A DNA stretch of 64,000 nucleotides from assembly GCF_000383955.1 (NCBI RefSeq), contig NZ_KB913014.1, positions 58,881-122,880 on the forward strand. Direction: 5' to 3'. Shown here piece by piece: positions 35,652 to 44,044 of the stretch (positions are counted from its first letter, which is position 1; every line of letters begins with the position of its first letter). Position numbers and translations under genes: made by a program. The notes under the pieces are model-generated. The model was not told where the DNA came from. It saw only the letters and a list, made by a program, of their open reading frames with translations, and did no database searches. This stretch comes from Rudanella lutea DSM 19387. GTDB lineage: Bacteria; Bacteroidota; Bacteroidia; Cytophagales; Spirosomataceae.

Positions 35652-36587
35652 ATGCGCTTATTTTTTACCGGCGGATCCGGAAAAGCCGGCAAGCACGTGA
35701 TCCCGTACCTGCTCGAACAGGGACATACCGTGATGAACGTCGACCTCACCCCGCTGAATCATCCGGGTGTGTACAATCTGAACGCCGACATTACCGATTC
35801 GGGCCAAATGTTCAACGCCATGACTTCGTACGCCGGGCTCGACGAGCTGGAACCCGGTACCGGCGTCCCCAAATTCGATGCCGTTGTTCACTTTGCCGCC
35901 GTGCCCCGCATCCTGATCAAACCCGACAATGAGACGTTTCGGGTGAATACCGTCGGTACGTACAACGTGATCGAAGCGGCTGTGAAGCTGGGCATCAAAA
36001 AAGTAATCATTGCATCGTCGGAAACTACCTATGGCATCTGTTTTTCCGATGGGCAAACCGATCCTAAATCGTTGCCGCTGGAAGAAGATTACGACGTCGA
36101 CCCGATGGATAGCTATGGTCTGTCGAAGGTAGTAAACGAGCAAACCGCCCGGGCATTTGCGCGTCGGTCGGGGATTGACATTTACGCCCTGCGCATCGGA
36201 AACGTGATTGAGCCGCACGAATACGCCGAGTTGTTTCCGCACTATTTTCGGCACCCCGAAGTGCGACGCCGGAATGCGTTCTGCTACATCGACGCGCGCG
36301 ACCTGGGGCAGATCGTCGATTTGTGTTTGCAAAAAGATGGTCTCGGCTTTCAGGTCTTCAACGCCGGCAATGACCACAACGGGGCCGTGATCCCGACCAA
36401 AGAACTGGCCGAGCGGTTCTTCCCCAACGTGCCCCTAACCCGCGCCATGGGCGAACACGAAGCCCTGTTTTCGAACCGCAAAATCCGCGAAGTCCTTGGC
36501 TTCAAAGAAAAGCACAACTGGCGCAACTATGTGCCAGTTACGCCCTTTACGCACACAACACCGACGCCAGCCGACGGGATGAAATAA
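35652..36587 (+). CDS. NAD-dependent epimerase/dehydratase (extended SDR)
   Basis: A 311-residue extended short-chain dehydrogenase. The NAD-binding motif FFTGGSGKAGKH is at residues 4-15. The catalytic region has SSETTYG with Ser/Thr and the Y-x3-K pair in SYGLSKVVNEQ. A D-x-D-like VDLTP after beta-2 favours NAD over NADP. It likely epimerises, dehydrates or reduces a nucleotide sugar or related compound in the cytoplasm. The ATG at 35652 follows the toxin remnant closely. Its 3' end overlaps by 41 bases the end of the convergent amine-oxidase gene. The substrate cannot be assigned. Confidence 0.9.
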   Translation: MRLFFTGGSGKAGKHVIPYLLEQGHTVMNVDLTPLNHPGVYNLNADITDSGQMFNAMTSYAGLDELEPGTGVPKFDAVVHFAAVPRILIKPDNETFRVNTVGTYNVIEAAVKLGIKKVIIASSETTYGICFSDGQTDPKSLPLEEDYDVDPMDSYGLSKVVNEQTARAFARRSGIDIYALRIGNVIEPHEYAELFPHYFRHPEVRRRNAFCYIDARDLGQIVDLCLQKDGLGFQVFNAGNDHNGAVIPTKELAERFFPNVPLTRAMGEHEALFSNRKIREVLGFKEKHNWRNYVPVTPFTHTTPTPADGMK

Positions 36588-37605
36588 CCGCCCCTTCCAT
36601 GTAGCCGGGCGACTCGGTGGCCGTTTCGGTGCCGCCCAAAAACAGCTTTCCGTTCAGGTACGACTGCTGAAGTAGCGGATGTCCATTGTTCTGATGGGGC
36701 CGATTGAAGTAGGGAGAGCCCGATAACACAAATTCATCGTTCCATACCTTGTCGAAATAGGCGGTGGGTTGAAGAGCCTCCGGACCGAACAGGTCGCCAA
36801 GTTGCCGCAGCACCAGTTCCTGCCGCAATTCGGGGCTGTACGCGGCTGCCCCGCTGTTCAGAAACCCCGTAAAGCCGTATCGTTGCCCATCGGCTGAGGT
36901 ATGGTCGTACATCTCCACCACGATGCCCGCATGGCTGTAGAGCATACCCGAATACCCTTCGGTTCGCCAGAACGGACGGGTATACTCAAGCACAAACTTA
37001 ATCGACCCGGCCATCCAGGTCTGTACCGTTGGCAGCAGCGCCAGGGTGTCGGGCGGCAGCGCGGGTGTCACCTCAATCTGTGCCCCCATTAGCTGCGGGG
37101 GCAAACAAACTACGGCCTGATCGGCCTTATACGTTCGTCCATCGGCCGTTTCAACTACCACGGCTGGCCCGTCTTCCCGAATGCCCGTTACCGATGTGTT
37201 CAGGTGAATGGATTGCGGGTCGAGCCGCTCCGCGAGGGCCTGAATGAGCGCACGGGTGCCGCCCGCCAGCCGAAACGAGGGTGACTCTGAAGCCGGTACG
37301 AAGAACCGTTGCGGAGGCTCAAATGATTTGGTCTGGAATAAGGTGACGCCTTCCGAAACCTGCGGGAATGAGGTCAACTCCAGTTCGTCAATCAGTTGTA
37401 GCAGGCTAGGGTGCCGGTCGGAGAACCAGGTTGCCCCCAGCTCCAGGGGTGTCGAGCGCGGGCCTTCGACCGTGTGAATCCGGCCTCCCAGCCGGGCTGA
37501 GGCTTCGAGCAGGGTTACGGATATAGGCTGCGTTCTGAGCCAATAAGCCAGACATATCCCGCTCAGACCACCGCCCACAATAATGACATGTTTCGTCGAT
37601 TCCAT
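36547..37605 (-). CDS. FAD-dependent amine oxidase
   Basis: A 352-residue flavoprotein oxidase of the monoamine oxidase/phytoene desaturase fold. The start at 37605 (MESTKHVIIVGGGLSGICLA) places the dinucleotide-binding GxGxxG motif at the N-terminus; a longer frame is possible but not supported. ARLGGRIHT and PLELGATWF are family blocks in contact with FAD, and GKLFLGGTETATESPGYMEG at the C-terminus is the last FAD site. No signal peptide. It presumably oxidises a small amine or related substrate. It is convergent with the epimerase gene and overlaps its end by 41 bases. Confidence 0.9.
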   Translation of the reverse strand: MESTKHVIIVGGGLSGICLAYWLRTQPISVTLLEASARLGGRIHTVEGPRSTPLELGATWFSDRHPSLLQLIDELELTSFPQVSEGVTLFQTKSFEPPQRFFVPASESPSFRLAGGTRALIQALAERLDPQSIHLNTSVTGIREDGPAVVVETADGRTYKADQAVVCLPPQLMGAQIEVTPALPPDTLALLPTVQTWMAGSIKFVLEYTRPFWRTEGYSGMLYSHAGIVVEMYDHTSADGQRYGFTGFLNSGAAAYSPELRQELVLRQLGDLFGPEALQPTAYFDKVWNDEFVLSGSPYFNRPHQNNGHPLLQQSYLNGKLFLGGTETATESPGYMEGAVISSRRLASVLCA

Positions 37606-37876
37606 CCGGCAAAAGTACCCAATCTGCGTCGACTGCATTCCAATTTAACAAAGCAGATTGGCCCGCGGATGCCATGAATGGGGCCGGTATGCACGGATAA
37701 ACTACCGAAGATAACTACTTCCCGTCGGGCGATGGCAGGCAATAAACCCAAAGAGGTCATTTCCCTTGTGTGGACGAGAAGTTTAGACAAACAGCCCACA
37801 GGTTAATCAATAAACCCGTCGCCCAATACACGGCATTGGACAACGGGTTATCGAAAGAAGTGGGATCAGAGAAATC

Positions 37877-38870
37877 TTACTGCCGAATCACTTTCACCGT
37901 TTTGGTGCGGGTGGGCGTTGCGACCTGCAAGAGGTAGGTTCCCGCATTGTCGCCCAACTGAACACGCTGCCGAATAACTTGACTCGTCGGAGTCACTTCC
38001 TGACTGTTCAGCAGACGGCCCTGAGCCGAGATCACCCGCAGGTGCAGAGCCTCACTGGCAGAGTTGGCCACCTGCACCTCTACCCAGCTTTCGGGAGTCG
38101 GGTTACCCAGCACTATTACCTCTAGTTCAGACACCGTTTCCGCAGCCACCCGCACGGGTCGGCTACAGAAGGCCCCGAAGTCAAACACGAAGGGCGTGCC
38201 CTCTACCCCGTTCTGCCGCACCCGGATGGTGACGGGCTTGGGATCAGCCCGCAACCCGGCCTCGATCATGCCATTCGCGTTGGTGGTCCAGCCGGTGGTG
38301 CCGATGGCGAAGTACTCCACCGCCGACCCGTTGCCGCCCGTTGACCCGATGACAATCGCTCCGGTTTGGCAGTTGTAGCTCACCACGGTGGCCGCCAATG
38401 GCCCGCTCACGGGTGGTGTAGACGTGGTGCTACCCGCCGGGCTGACGGTGAGTTGGAAGCTCGTGCTGTTGCTCAGTCCACCGGGGTCGGTGGCAGTCAA
38501 GGTCACTGTGCTCATTTCCGAGGTAGAGGGCCTACCTGTGAGGGTGCTGCCGTTCAGGGCCAGTCCGGCGGGCAGGCCCTGAACGGCAGCACCAGACCGG
38601 TCGGGGTTTGAGCGTCGGTAAACACGCTGCCCACATTCAGGCTGTAGCCCACGCCCACCGTGGCCGACTGGGGCCCAACGGGGTTCGCTACCGCCGGAGC
38701 CGAGTTGGGGGGGAACCACTGTGTGGCTACCCGTTGAGCTGACGGTGAGCACGAAGCTCGTACTGTTGCTTAGTCCACCGGGGTCAGTGGCGGTTACCAT
38801 TACGGTGCTCACACCCGACAGGGAAGGAGTACCGGTGATTAGGTTACCTACAAGCGCCAGTCCGGCGCGT
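37877..38870 (-). pseudogene. Truncated tail of a giant Ig-like T9SS protein
   Basis: This encodes only the last about 310 residues of a protein very like the end of the 2266-residue surface protein: two putative-Ig segments, a VVSYNCQTGAI module, and a T9SS sorting domain ending TRTKTVKVIRQ. Homology begins abruptly at about 38870 with GLALVGN-like sequence; there is no start or signal peptide. In addition, a run of seven G (plus strand, 38707-38713) and a change near 38585 put the segment between them out of frame. Nucleotide identity with the intact gene is visibly imperfect, so it is a diverged paralogue, not a fresh copy. It may serve as a recombination donor, but this is speculation. 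Confidence 0.8.
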
Positions 38871-39082
38871 AAAGATAGCGCAACCCTTTGGCCTTCGTCA
38901 CGTATGAGATGTTGCGGTTAACTAAATCTGACCAGGCAGTTATGTCAACTTATTATTAGTTTGTGCAGTTTGTTAAGGCGTAATATCCAAAATGGGTATT
39001 ATGCTCAGAAGGGGTACATCAATGGCCAACCAGTAATACAACGTGAGCAATGGAAGCTGGCTGCCCTCCCATTAAATTCGTA

Positions 39083-39129
39083 CAGGGGTCAGATGGTGTG
39101 AAAGTAGTGTTCGCACCATCTGACCCCTG
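39083..39129 (-). terminator. Perfect 16-bp hairpin at the end of the NHLM operon
   Basis: The arms CAGGGGTCAGATGGTG (39083-39098) and its complement (39114-39129) enclose a 15-base loop. It lies 28 bases after the last gene of the minus-strand export operon (stop at 39157) and most likely ends its transcript. No long T-run follows. Confidence 0.7.
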
Positions 39130-39156
39130 CTTTACAGTCTTTTGCTTTGTTCGGGA

Positions 39157-39552
39157 TTACACCGCCATGGCTTCCCGGGTGCGCACGTTTCGGACAATTT
39201 CGTCGCAGCTGGCGCAGGCAGTAGCCCCCTGCTGATGAAACCAGCGGCAACGTTCGCGGATGGAGCAGACTACCAGGGAGGCTTCAGCTTTTCGGTTCAT
39301 GCCATCGACAATCCTGACCACCAGCCCGCAGCCCGTACCTTCGCCGGTCCAGTGGCCGCAGCCGTTTTTGATGCAGTTGCTGGCGAACCGAAACCGTTCC
39401 TCAGGTACACGCCCCTGCCGTGCAGTTTCTACAAACGTTTTGTCGACAATTATCGGCTCGTCAAGATATTCTATATGACCCGCTGCGTTCTGAACACCGA
39501 AGAGTTTAGCACCGGGCTTTGCAATTGAGCTGGGGCAGAGAAGGGAGGCCAT
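39157..39552 (-). CDS. Cys-rich protein of the NHLM operon
   Basis: A 131-residue cytoplasmic protein, last gene of the export operon. The second half holds a conserved-looking cysteine pattern: NCIKNGCGHW, GEGTGCGL, then about 17 residues later CSIRERCRWFHQQG and ACASCDEIVRN. Eight cysteines and aromatic neighbours suggest zinc or an iron-sulphur centre. I recall similar small proteins beside NHLM transporters in other bacteria, but no defined role. It could help to mature or shepherd the precursor peptide encoded 71 bases upstream. The ATG at 39552 is the only one giving the full pattern. Confidence 0.65.
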   Translation of the reverse strand: MASLLCPSSIAKPGAKLFGVQNAAGHIEYLDEPIIVDKTFVETARQGRVPEERFRFASNCIKNGCGHWTGEGTGCGLVVRIVDGMNRKAEASLVVCSIRERCRWFHQQGATACASCDEIVRNVRTREAMAV

Positions 39553-39623
39553 AATCTGAGTGAGGGTCGAGCGAGTCAGGCACCAGCGAAGTCGGTTTCG
39601 TATGGTGCCTGATTCGACGTTAG

Positions 39624-39878
39624 TTAGAGTGAGATCGTACCCGGAAGCGGCATAACATCAGGCTCAGGCATCATACCGATGGGCATAATGCCGATGGGCT
39701 CAATGCCGATGATTGCTTTCAGATCCCCTCTACTCAGATCACCGCCACTAACTGCATCCAGGACATCGTCGGTCAATTGTCCTTCTTCGTCGATTTGAGC
39801 CAGCGATTTCATCAGTTCCTCCTGGGTTTCGGCTTCGTTGCGCAGGGTGTCAATCTTGTTGTTAATTGGCTTTTCCAT
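39624..39878 (-). CDS. RiPP precursor with double-glycine leader
   Basis: An 84-residue precursor. The leader is acidic and helical and ends in LTDDVLDAVSGG at residues 35-46, a classic double-glycine processing site for C39 peptidases. The 38-residue core begins DLSRGDLKAIIG and contains repeated I-G-I/M and M-P units (PIGIMPIGMMPEPD). It lacks Cys and has only three Ser/Thr, two of them near the C-terminus. It sits in the same operon as the C39-peptidase transporter, between the HECTH peptidase and the Cys-rich protein, so it is likely a dedicated cargo. It does not have the NHLP (nitrile hydratase-like) leader of the 52-54 kb peptides. Confidence 0.75.
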   Translation of the reverse strand: MEKPINNKIDTLRNEAETQEELMKSLAQIDEEGQLTDDVLDAVSGGDLSRGDLKAIIGIEPIGIMPIGMMPEPDVMPLPGTISL

Positions 39879-39965
39879 AATTACTATGATCTATTTGGTT
39901 TGTGTTTAATTACGATTCAAAGGTCGGACGGCATCCTCCCGAAAGCTATAACAAGGGGTTGTACT

Positions 39966-41114
39966 TTAGTCAATCTGGTTATAAAGCAAACTCATCATCC
40001 GGTTCGTATAGGTTTGAAACAGTCGCTCCGGTCCATCCACCGAAGCCAGCACAGCCAGATCCGTCAGGCACAACGCATCCATTCGGCAAGCCCCATCGTG
40101 GGCCGAAAGCACCTCCCCTACCCGGGCATCGAAGCGGTCAATGGTGTCGATGGCGCGTTTGATGAGGCTTGTAAGCTGATAGAAGCTCTCCGTCGATAGT
40201 TGGGTATTGCCCACATAGTTTTCCAAACGTGCCCCGTTTCGGTAAGCCGGGTAGTTTTCCAGTCCCAGAAACGCCAGCATCCACTCCTTTCTGAAATGGC
40301 CTACCGCGTTGCAGATGCCCATGTAGTCGGCCACGAGTTCGTCGTGCAGATTGTTGGACGCCGAGCCAAACCGATTGAGGGTGTAGAGGTGCGTACATTC
40401 GTGGGCAAGCCGTATCGCCAGCGAATACGAGGCCCATTCGCTTGGGTCTACGCCGACCTGCTCAGCCGACACGTTGCTGTAGGGCTTGGTGCTCAGGATG
40501 ATCAACTTATCCTTAAACAAACCGGGATTGGGCAGCACATGGCGGCTAAACTGTTCGTTCCAGCCTCCCAATGGATGGGTCGACTCCCATTGCGTTTTCA
40601 ATTCGCGAATCCGTTCCCAATTATTAACTCCGTTGGCCAGCAGCGCCCCCATCGACGGGGGAACGGCCACCGGGTTATTTTTGTGGATAAGGCACCGAAC
40701 GAGCCTGACAAAATCGTCGGCGTCGGGCACAATCAGAACCGGTACCGGACCGGCAATGCTTTCGTGGAGCGTCAGTCGCAGGGCTTCGGGCTGGTTTAGA
40801 GCTGGCGAAAGGTCGGCGTCTACTACGGGCGGCTTGCCTTTCAGCACGGCATCTATGTAGGCCTGCGTTTTGTTGATGCCTTCCACAACCGGAAAGTTCA
40901 GCTGCGGGTAGCACGTTCGCAGAAACGGAAACGCCTTATCCCCGGCCCAATCGGATGCGTGACTCTTCCAAAAGGCGATGGATGGTTCATTATCGGAAAC
41001 GACTCCGAGGGAATTGTCCGCCGATCTGAACTTGTTCATGAAATAATCCTTCAGTTCTTCCGGCACCCCTTTGCCGGAGCCCTTCACAACGGATTCTGAT
41101 GCGGTTGCTACCAT
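39966..41114 (-). CDS. Putative zinc metallopeptidase of the NHLM operon
   Basis: A 382-residue soluble protein. It has H-E-C-T-H near residue 237, an HExxH zinc-peptidase motif, followed about 20 residues on by HDELVADYMG, whose Glu or Asp can be the third ligand, as in gluzincin- or 'DUF'-type peptidases. No signal peptide or membrane helix. The ATG at 41114 lies three bases after the upstream ABC transporter's stop, so it is translationally linked. It may trim leaders or cores after export preparation, or regulate the machine. The motif is clear; proteolysis has not been shown for this family to my knowledge. Confidence 0.7.
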   Translation of the reverse strand: MVATASESVVKGSGKGVPEELKDYFMNKFRSADNSLGVVSDNEPSIAFWKSHASDWAGDKAFPFLRTCYPQLNFPVVEGINKTQAYIDAVLKGKPPVVDADLSPALNQPEALRLTLHESIAGPVPVLIVPDADDFVRLVRCLIHKNNPVAVPPSMGALLANGVNNWERIRELKTQWESTHPLGGWNEQFSRHVLPNPGLFKDKLIILSTKPYSNVSAEQVGVDPSEWASYSLAIRLAHECTHLYTLNRFGSASNNLHDELVADYMGICNAVGHFRKEWMLAFLGLENYPAYRNGARLENYVGNTQLSTESFYQLTSLIKRAIDTIDRFDARVGEVLSAHDGACRMDALCLTDLAVLASVDGPERLFQTYTNRMMSLLYNQID

Positions 41115-41117
41115 GAC

Positions 41118-44033
41118 TCAGGCGATTTGACGTTTGGCCAGCTGTGCAAACAGGCTATCCTTTTCCATGAGTTCGTCGTAGGTGCCTGACTCAACGATGG
41201 TCCCCTTATCGAGTACGTAAATGCGGTCGGCATTCTTGATCGTACTGAGCCGATGTGCAATGATAATCCGGGTTGCCTGAAGCTTATCTAAACTTTGCGT
41301 CACGGTATTTTGGGTTCGATTGTCCAGCGCGCTCGTGGCTTCGTCCATAAAGAGAAGGCGTGGTTTGTGGGCAATGGCCCGCGCAATCATCAGTCGCTGC
41401 CGCTGCCCACCCGAAAACGTACCGGCCCCCTCACTCACCACCGTGTGCATCTCCATCGGCATGTGCTTGATGTCCTCTTCCATACCGGCCATGCGAGCCG
41501 CTTCCCAGGCATCGTCTAAGGTTAGCTCCGAGTTGCCAATGATATTCTGAAAAATACTACCCGACATTAAGGCACCATTCTGCAACACAACGCCAATCTG
41601 CCGACGTACCAACTCCCGGTTCATCAGGTCGAATGAGTTGCCATCATAGTAAATGGAACCGGCTTCGGCCTGCTCAAAGCCCAGCAGTAATCGCATGATG
41701 GTTGATTTGCCCGAGCCCGAAGCCCCCACAAAGGCAACCATTTCGCCCGGCTTGATTTTAAACGTGACGTTGTTCAACACCAACGGCTGATCGTCTTTGT
41801 AGCGGAACGACACGGAATTCATTTCGATCTCCCCGGCCAGTTCGCCGGGATCAACGCTCTGATCGGCTGATTCGGTTTCCTCTTCCAGAATCGGCTTTAC
41901 CCGTTCGTAAAGGGTGATTACATTCAGCGACGTAATCAGGGCCATGCTCAACCGCAGACTATCGTTCAGAAACTGATTGAAGGACGTAATGAACGCCATA
42001 AACACCCCGACGGATAACAGACCGGCGGCCGTGTTGGCCGTGGATACGGTGTAGTACAGGAACGCAAAAAAGAAGATGTTTGTGAATAGCGGGTACGATG
42101 CGTTAAATGCCTCTACAAAGTTTTGATACGTGCCCGAGTTAAAGCCCAGCTTTTTCAGAGTCGAAAACTTATCGGCCCACAGAGCAAACACACGCCGTTC
42201 GCCCCCTGTAATGCGGATCTTGGTAATGCCCGACAAAAACTCGAACAGAAACCCCTGAATCTGACCCTGATAGGTAGCTACCTCACGGTCATACTTGAGC
42301 TTCAACAAACCGATGACCGTCATAAACGCGGCAGCAAGCACGCCCAGCCCCACCCCTACCCACGCTAATTTACTGTCGTAATAAAAGAGGAGGAACAGGT
42401 TTACCGACGAAAATGCTCCGCTTAACACGGCCGTCATCAGGGTGCTGGAGATAATCTGCCGGATCGAGTTGATACTCAGCACCCGGTTAGTCAGGTCACC
42501 AGCGGAGTATTTTCTGTAGAACGTGACCGGCAATCGCAGCATGTGGTCCATCATGCCCGCCTGCAAATTGATACTCGATTTGGATTCGAGCCGAAGCCGC
42601 AGGGCACCCTCCACCAACTGAATGCCCGCTTTAACCAGGGCAATCATGATCAGGATCGCAAACACCTCCAGATGCAGTGACCGATCGGCCGTAGGCACCA
42701 CGTCGTCGTACATAATGCCCGACAGAATCGGCACCAACAGACCAATTAAACTGCCGGCCAAAGCTGCCGTAATGAGCCACCTCGCGTCTTTTTCGACCCC
42801 TCTGATGGCAAACCGGAGCACCTTTTTCACCGAGCTCATCTTGCGGTCGAAGCCCGAAAAGAACATGTAGCCAATCGGTTCCAGCGTGGCGGCTACTTCA
42901 TGGTTCACCACCGATTCGGCCCCGGTCGACAAGTTCTTCAGGACGTAGCTACTCGATGATTTCTGAAGGAGGGCCACGGGCGTTTTGTCTTCTTTAGTGA
43001 AGGCCAGCAACGGGCCATTCTCCGCCTTCCACCAGGTATCGCGCAGAATAATTTTGCGGATACGAAGCTTCGAGCTTTTGGCAATGAGGTGGAGTTGATT
43101 CGTGACGTTGTTCTGATGCGACTCAACGTATTTGGGTTCTTCGAGCGTAAAGCCAATCTGATCGCCAATTGCCTGACAGGTCCGAAACAGGAGATTTTGT
43201 CCCCGCGCGCGTTGGCCTGTGGCAGCCCCGGCCTCGACCGGATTCCCCGCCACGACCGACCTGATTTTACCCAGGGTGATTTCCAGCGCGGCCCGATCGT
43301 TGGCCTGTTTTACGGCCAGGTGATCGCTCTCTTCGACCTGCTGCGTTGTAATAGCCTCGTTGATCTGGCTATAAAAATAACGCTCTAACTTACTCAGGGC
43401 CAGCAGAAAATAGATCTCGTCCTGCAACAGGATTTCCCGCGTACTCAGCACGCGTACCACCGTATCCTTCGTTTTGGCTTTCAGCCACAGCTTGTTCGAC
43501 ACGGGAGCCAGAAAGTCCTGATACTCTTCATGGCTAACCTCCGTGCTTTCGGCATACAGGCTCACGGCTCCCTTCTGCAAATGAATCCAGTGGATGCCCG
43601 TCGACGGGAACGCCACCGTGTTGGCATCCAGTGTTACCTCACCAAATTGGTCGAGCGGTTTGTAAACGCGGGGTGCCTGCGTCGTGTTGAGGGCGGCAGC
43701 GGTTTTGGCAATCCACTTATTGATCATATTCTTCAAAAAGAAATGATCCACGTCGAGCAGCTTATTCTTATCAATGGCCAACAGGGTGGCCTCGCTGGAG
43801 AATACTAAGAGCCGGGTGTTTTCGGTAGTTGACTGGGGTAATAAGCTAAACAGTACCTCGCCTTTTTGGGCAGTGTATAGGTATTTGAGCCGGTGCTGAT
43901 AATTGCCGGCCTCATCAATTTTGGTATAGAATAGATTGACCTCGCCCGAAAGCACCATCCAGAATGTTTCCGGGCTTTGGAGTACATACGGGCTTTCGGC
44001 ACAGACGTATATCTTTTGATTGATAGCTGACAT
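41118..44033 (-). CDS. NHLM-type ABC transporter with N-terminal cNMP-binding-like domain
   Basis: A 971-residue half-transporter of the NHLM bacteriocin ABC family that lacks a peptidase. Residues about 1-240 are a cyclic-nucleotide-binding-fold segment (for example FWMVLSGEVNLFY and IHLQKGAVSLY), then a linker and a six-helix membrane domain (about 430-710). The ATPase domain has GASGSGKSTIMRLLLGFE (Walker A), FSGGQRQRLMIARA (signature) and LLFMDEATSALD (Walker B). It likely pairs with the C39-ABC protein encoded just upstream (11-base gap) to export RiPP peptides. The N-terminal domain may sense cAMP made by the cyclase encoded at 54.5 kb, though its phosphate-binding cassette was not checked residue by residue. 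Confidence 0.88.
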   Translation of the reverse strand: MSAINQKIYVCAESPYVLQSPETFWMVLSGEVNLFYTKIDEAGNYQHRLKYLYTAQKGEVLFSLLPQSTTENTRLLVFSSEATLLAIDKNKLLDVDHFFLKNMINKWIAKTAAALNTTQAPRVYKPLDQFGEVTLDANTVAFPSTGIHWIHLQKGAVSLYAESTEVSHEEYQDFLAPVSNKLWLKAKTKDTVVRVLSTREILLQDEIYFLLALSKLERYFYSQINEAITTQQVEESDHLAVKQANDRAALEITLGKIRSVVAGNPVEAGAATGQRARGQNLLFRTCQAIGDQIGFTLEEPKYVESHQNNVTNQLHLIAKSSKLRIRKIILRDTWWKAENGPLLAFTKEDKTPVALLQKSSSSYVLKNLSTGAESVVNHEVAATLEPIGYMFFSGFDRKMSSVKKVLRFAIRGVEKDARWLITAALAGSLIGLLVPILSGIMYDDVVPTADRSLHLEVFAILIMIALVKAGIQLVEGALRLRLESKSSINLQAGMMDHMLRLPVTFYRKYSAGDLTNRVLSINSIRQIISSTLMTAVLSGAFSSVNLFLLFYYDSKLAWVGVGLGVLAAAFMTVIGLLKLKYDREVATYQGQIQGFLFEFLSGITKIRITGGERRVFALWADKFSTLKKLGFNSGTYQNFVEAFNASYPLFTNIFFFAFLYYTVSTANTAAGLLSVGVFMAFITSFNQFLNDSLRLSMALITSLNVITLYERVKPILEEETESADQSVDPGELAGEIEMNSVSFRYKDDQPLVLNNVTFKIKPGEMVAFVGASGSGKSTIMRLLLGFEQAEAGSIYYDGNSFDLMNRELVRRQIGVVLQNGALMSGSIFQNIIGNSELTLDDAWEAARMAGMEEDIKHMPMEMHTVVSEGAGTFSGGQRQRLMIARAIAHKPRLLFMDEATSALDNRTQNTVTQSLDKLQATRIIIAHRLSTIKNADRIYVLDKGTIVESGTYDELMEKDSLFAQLAKRQIA

Positions 44034-44044
44034 AAGAATACCGT

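Noticed and set aside
35658-36377. 239-codon minus-strand frame opposite the epimerase
   Set aside because: The epimerase on the plus strand has all SDR motifs; the antisense frame has none.
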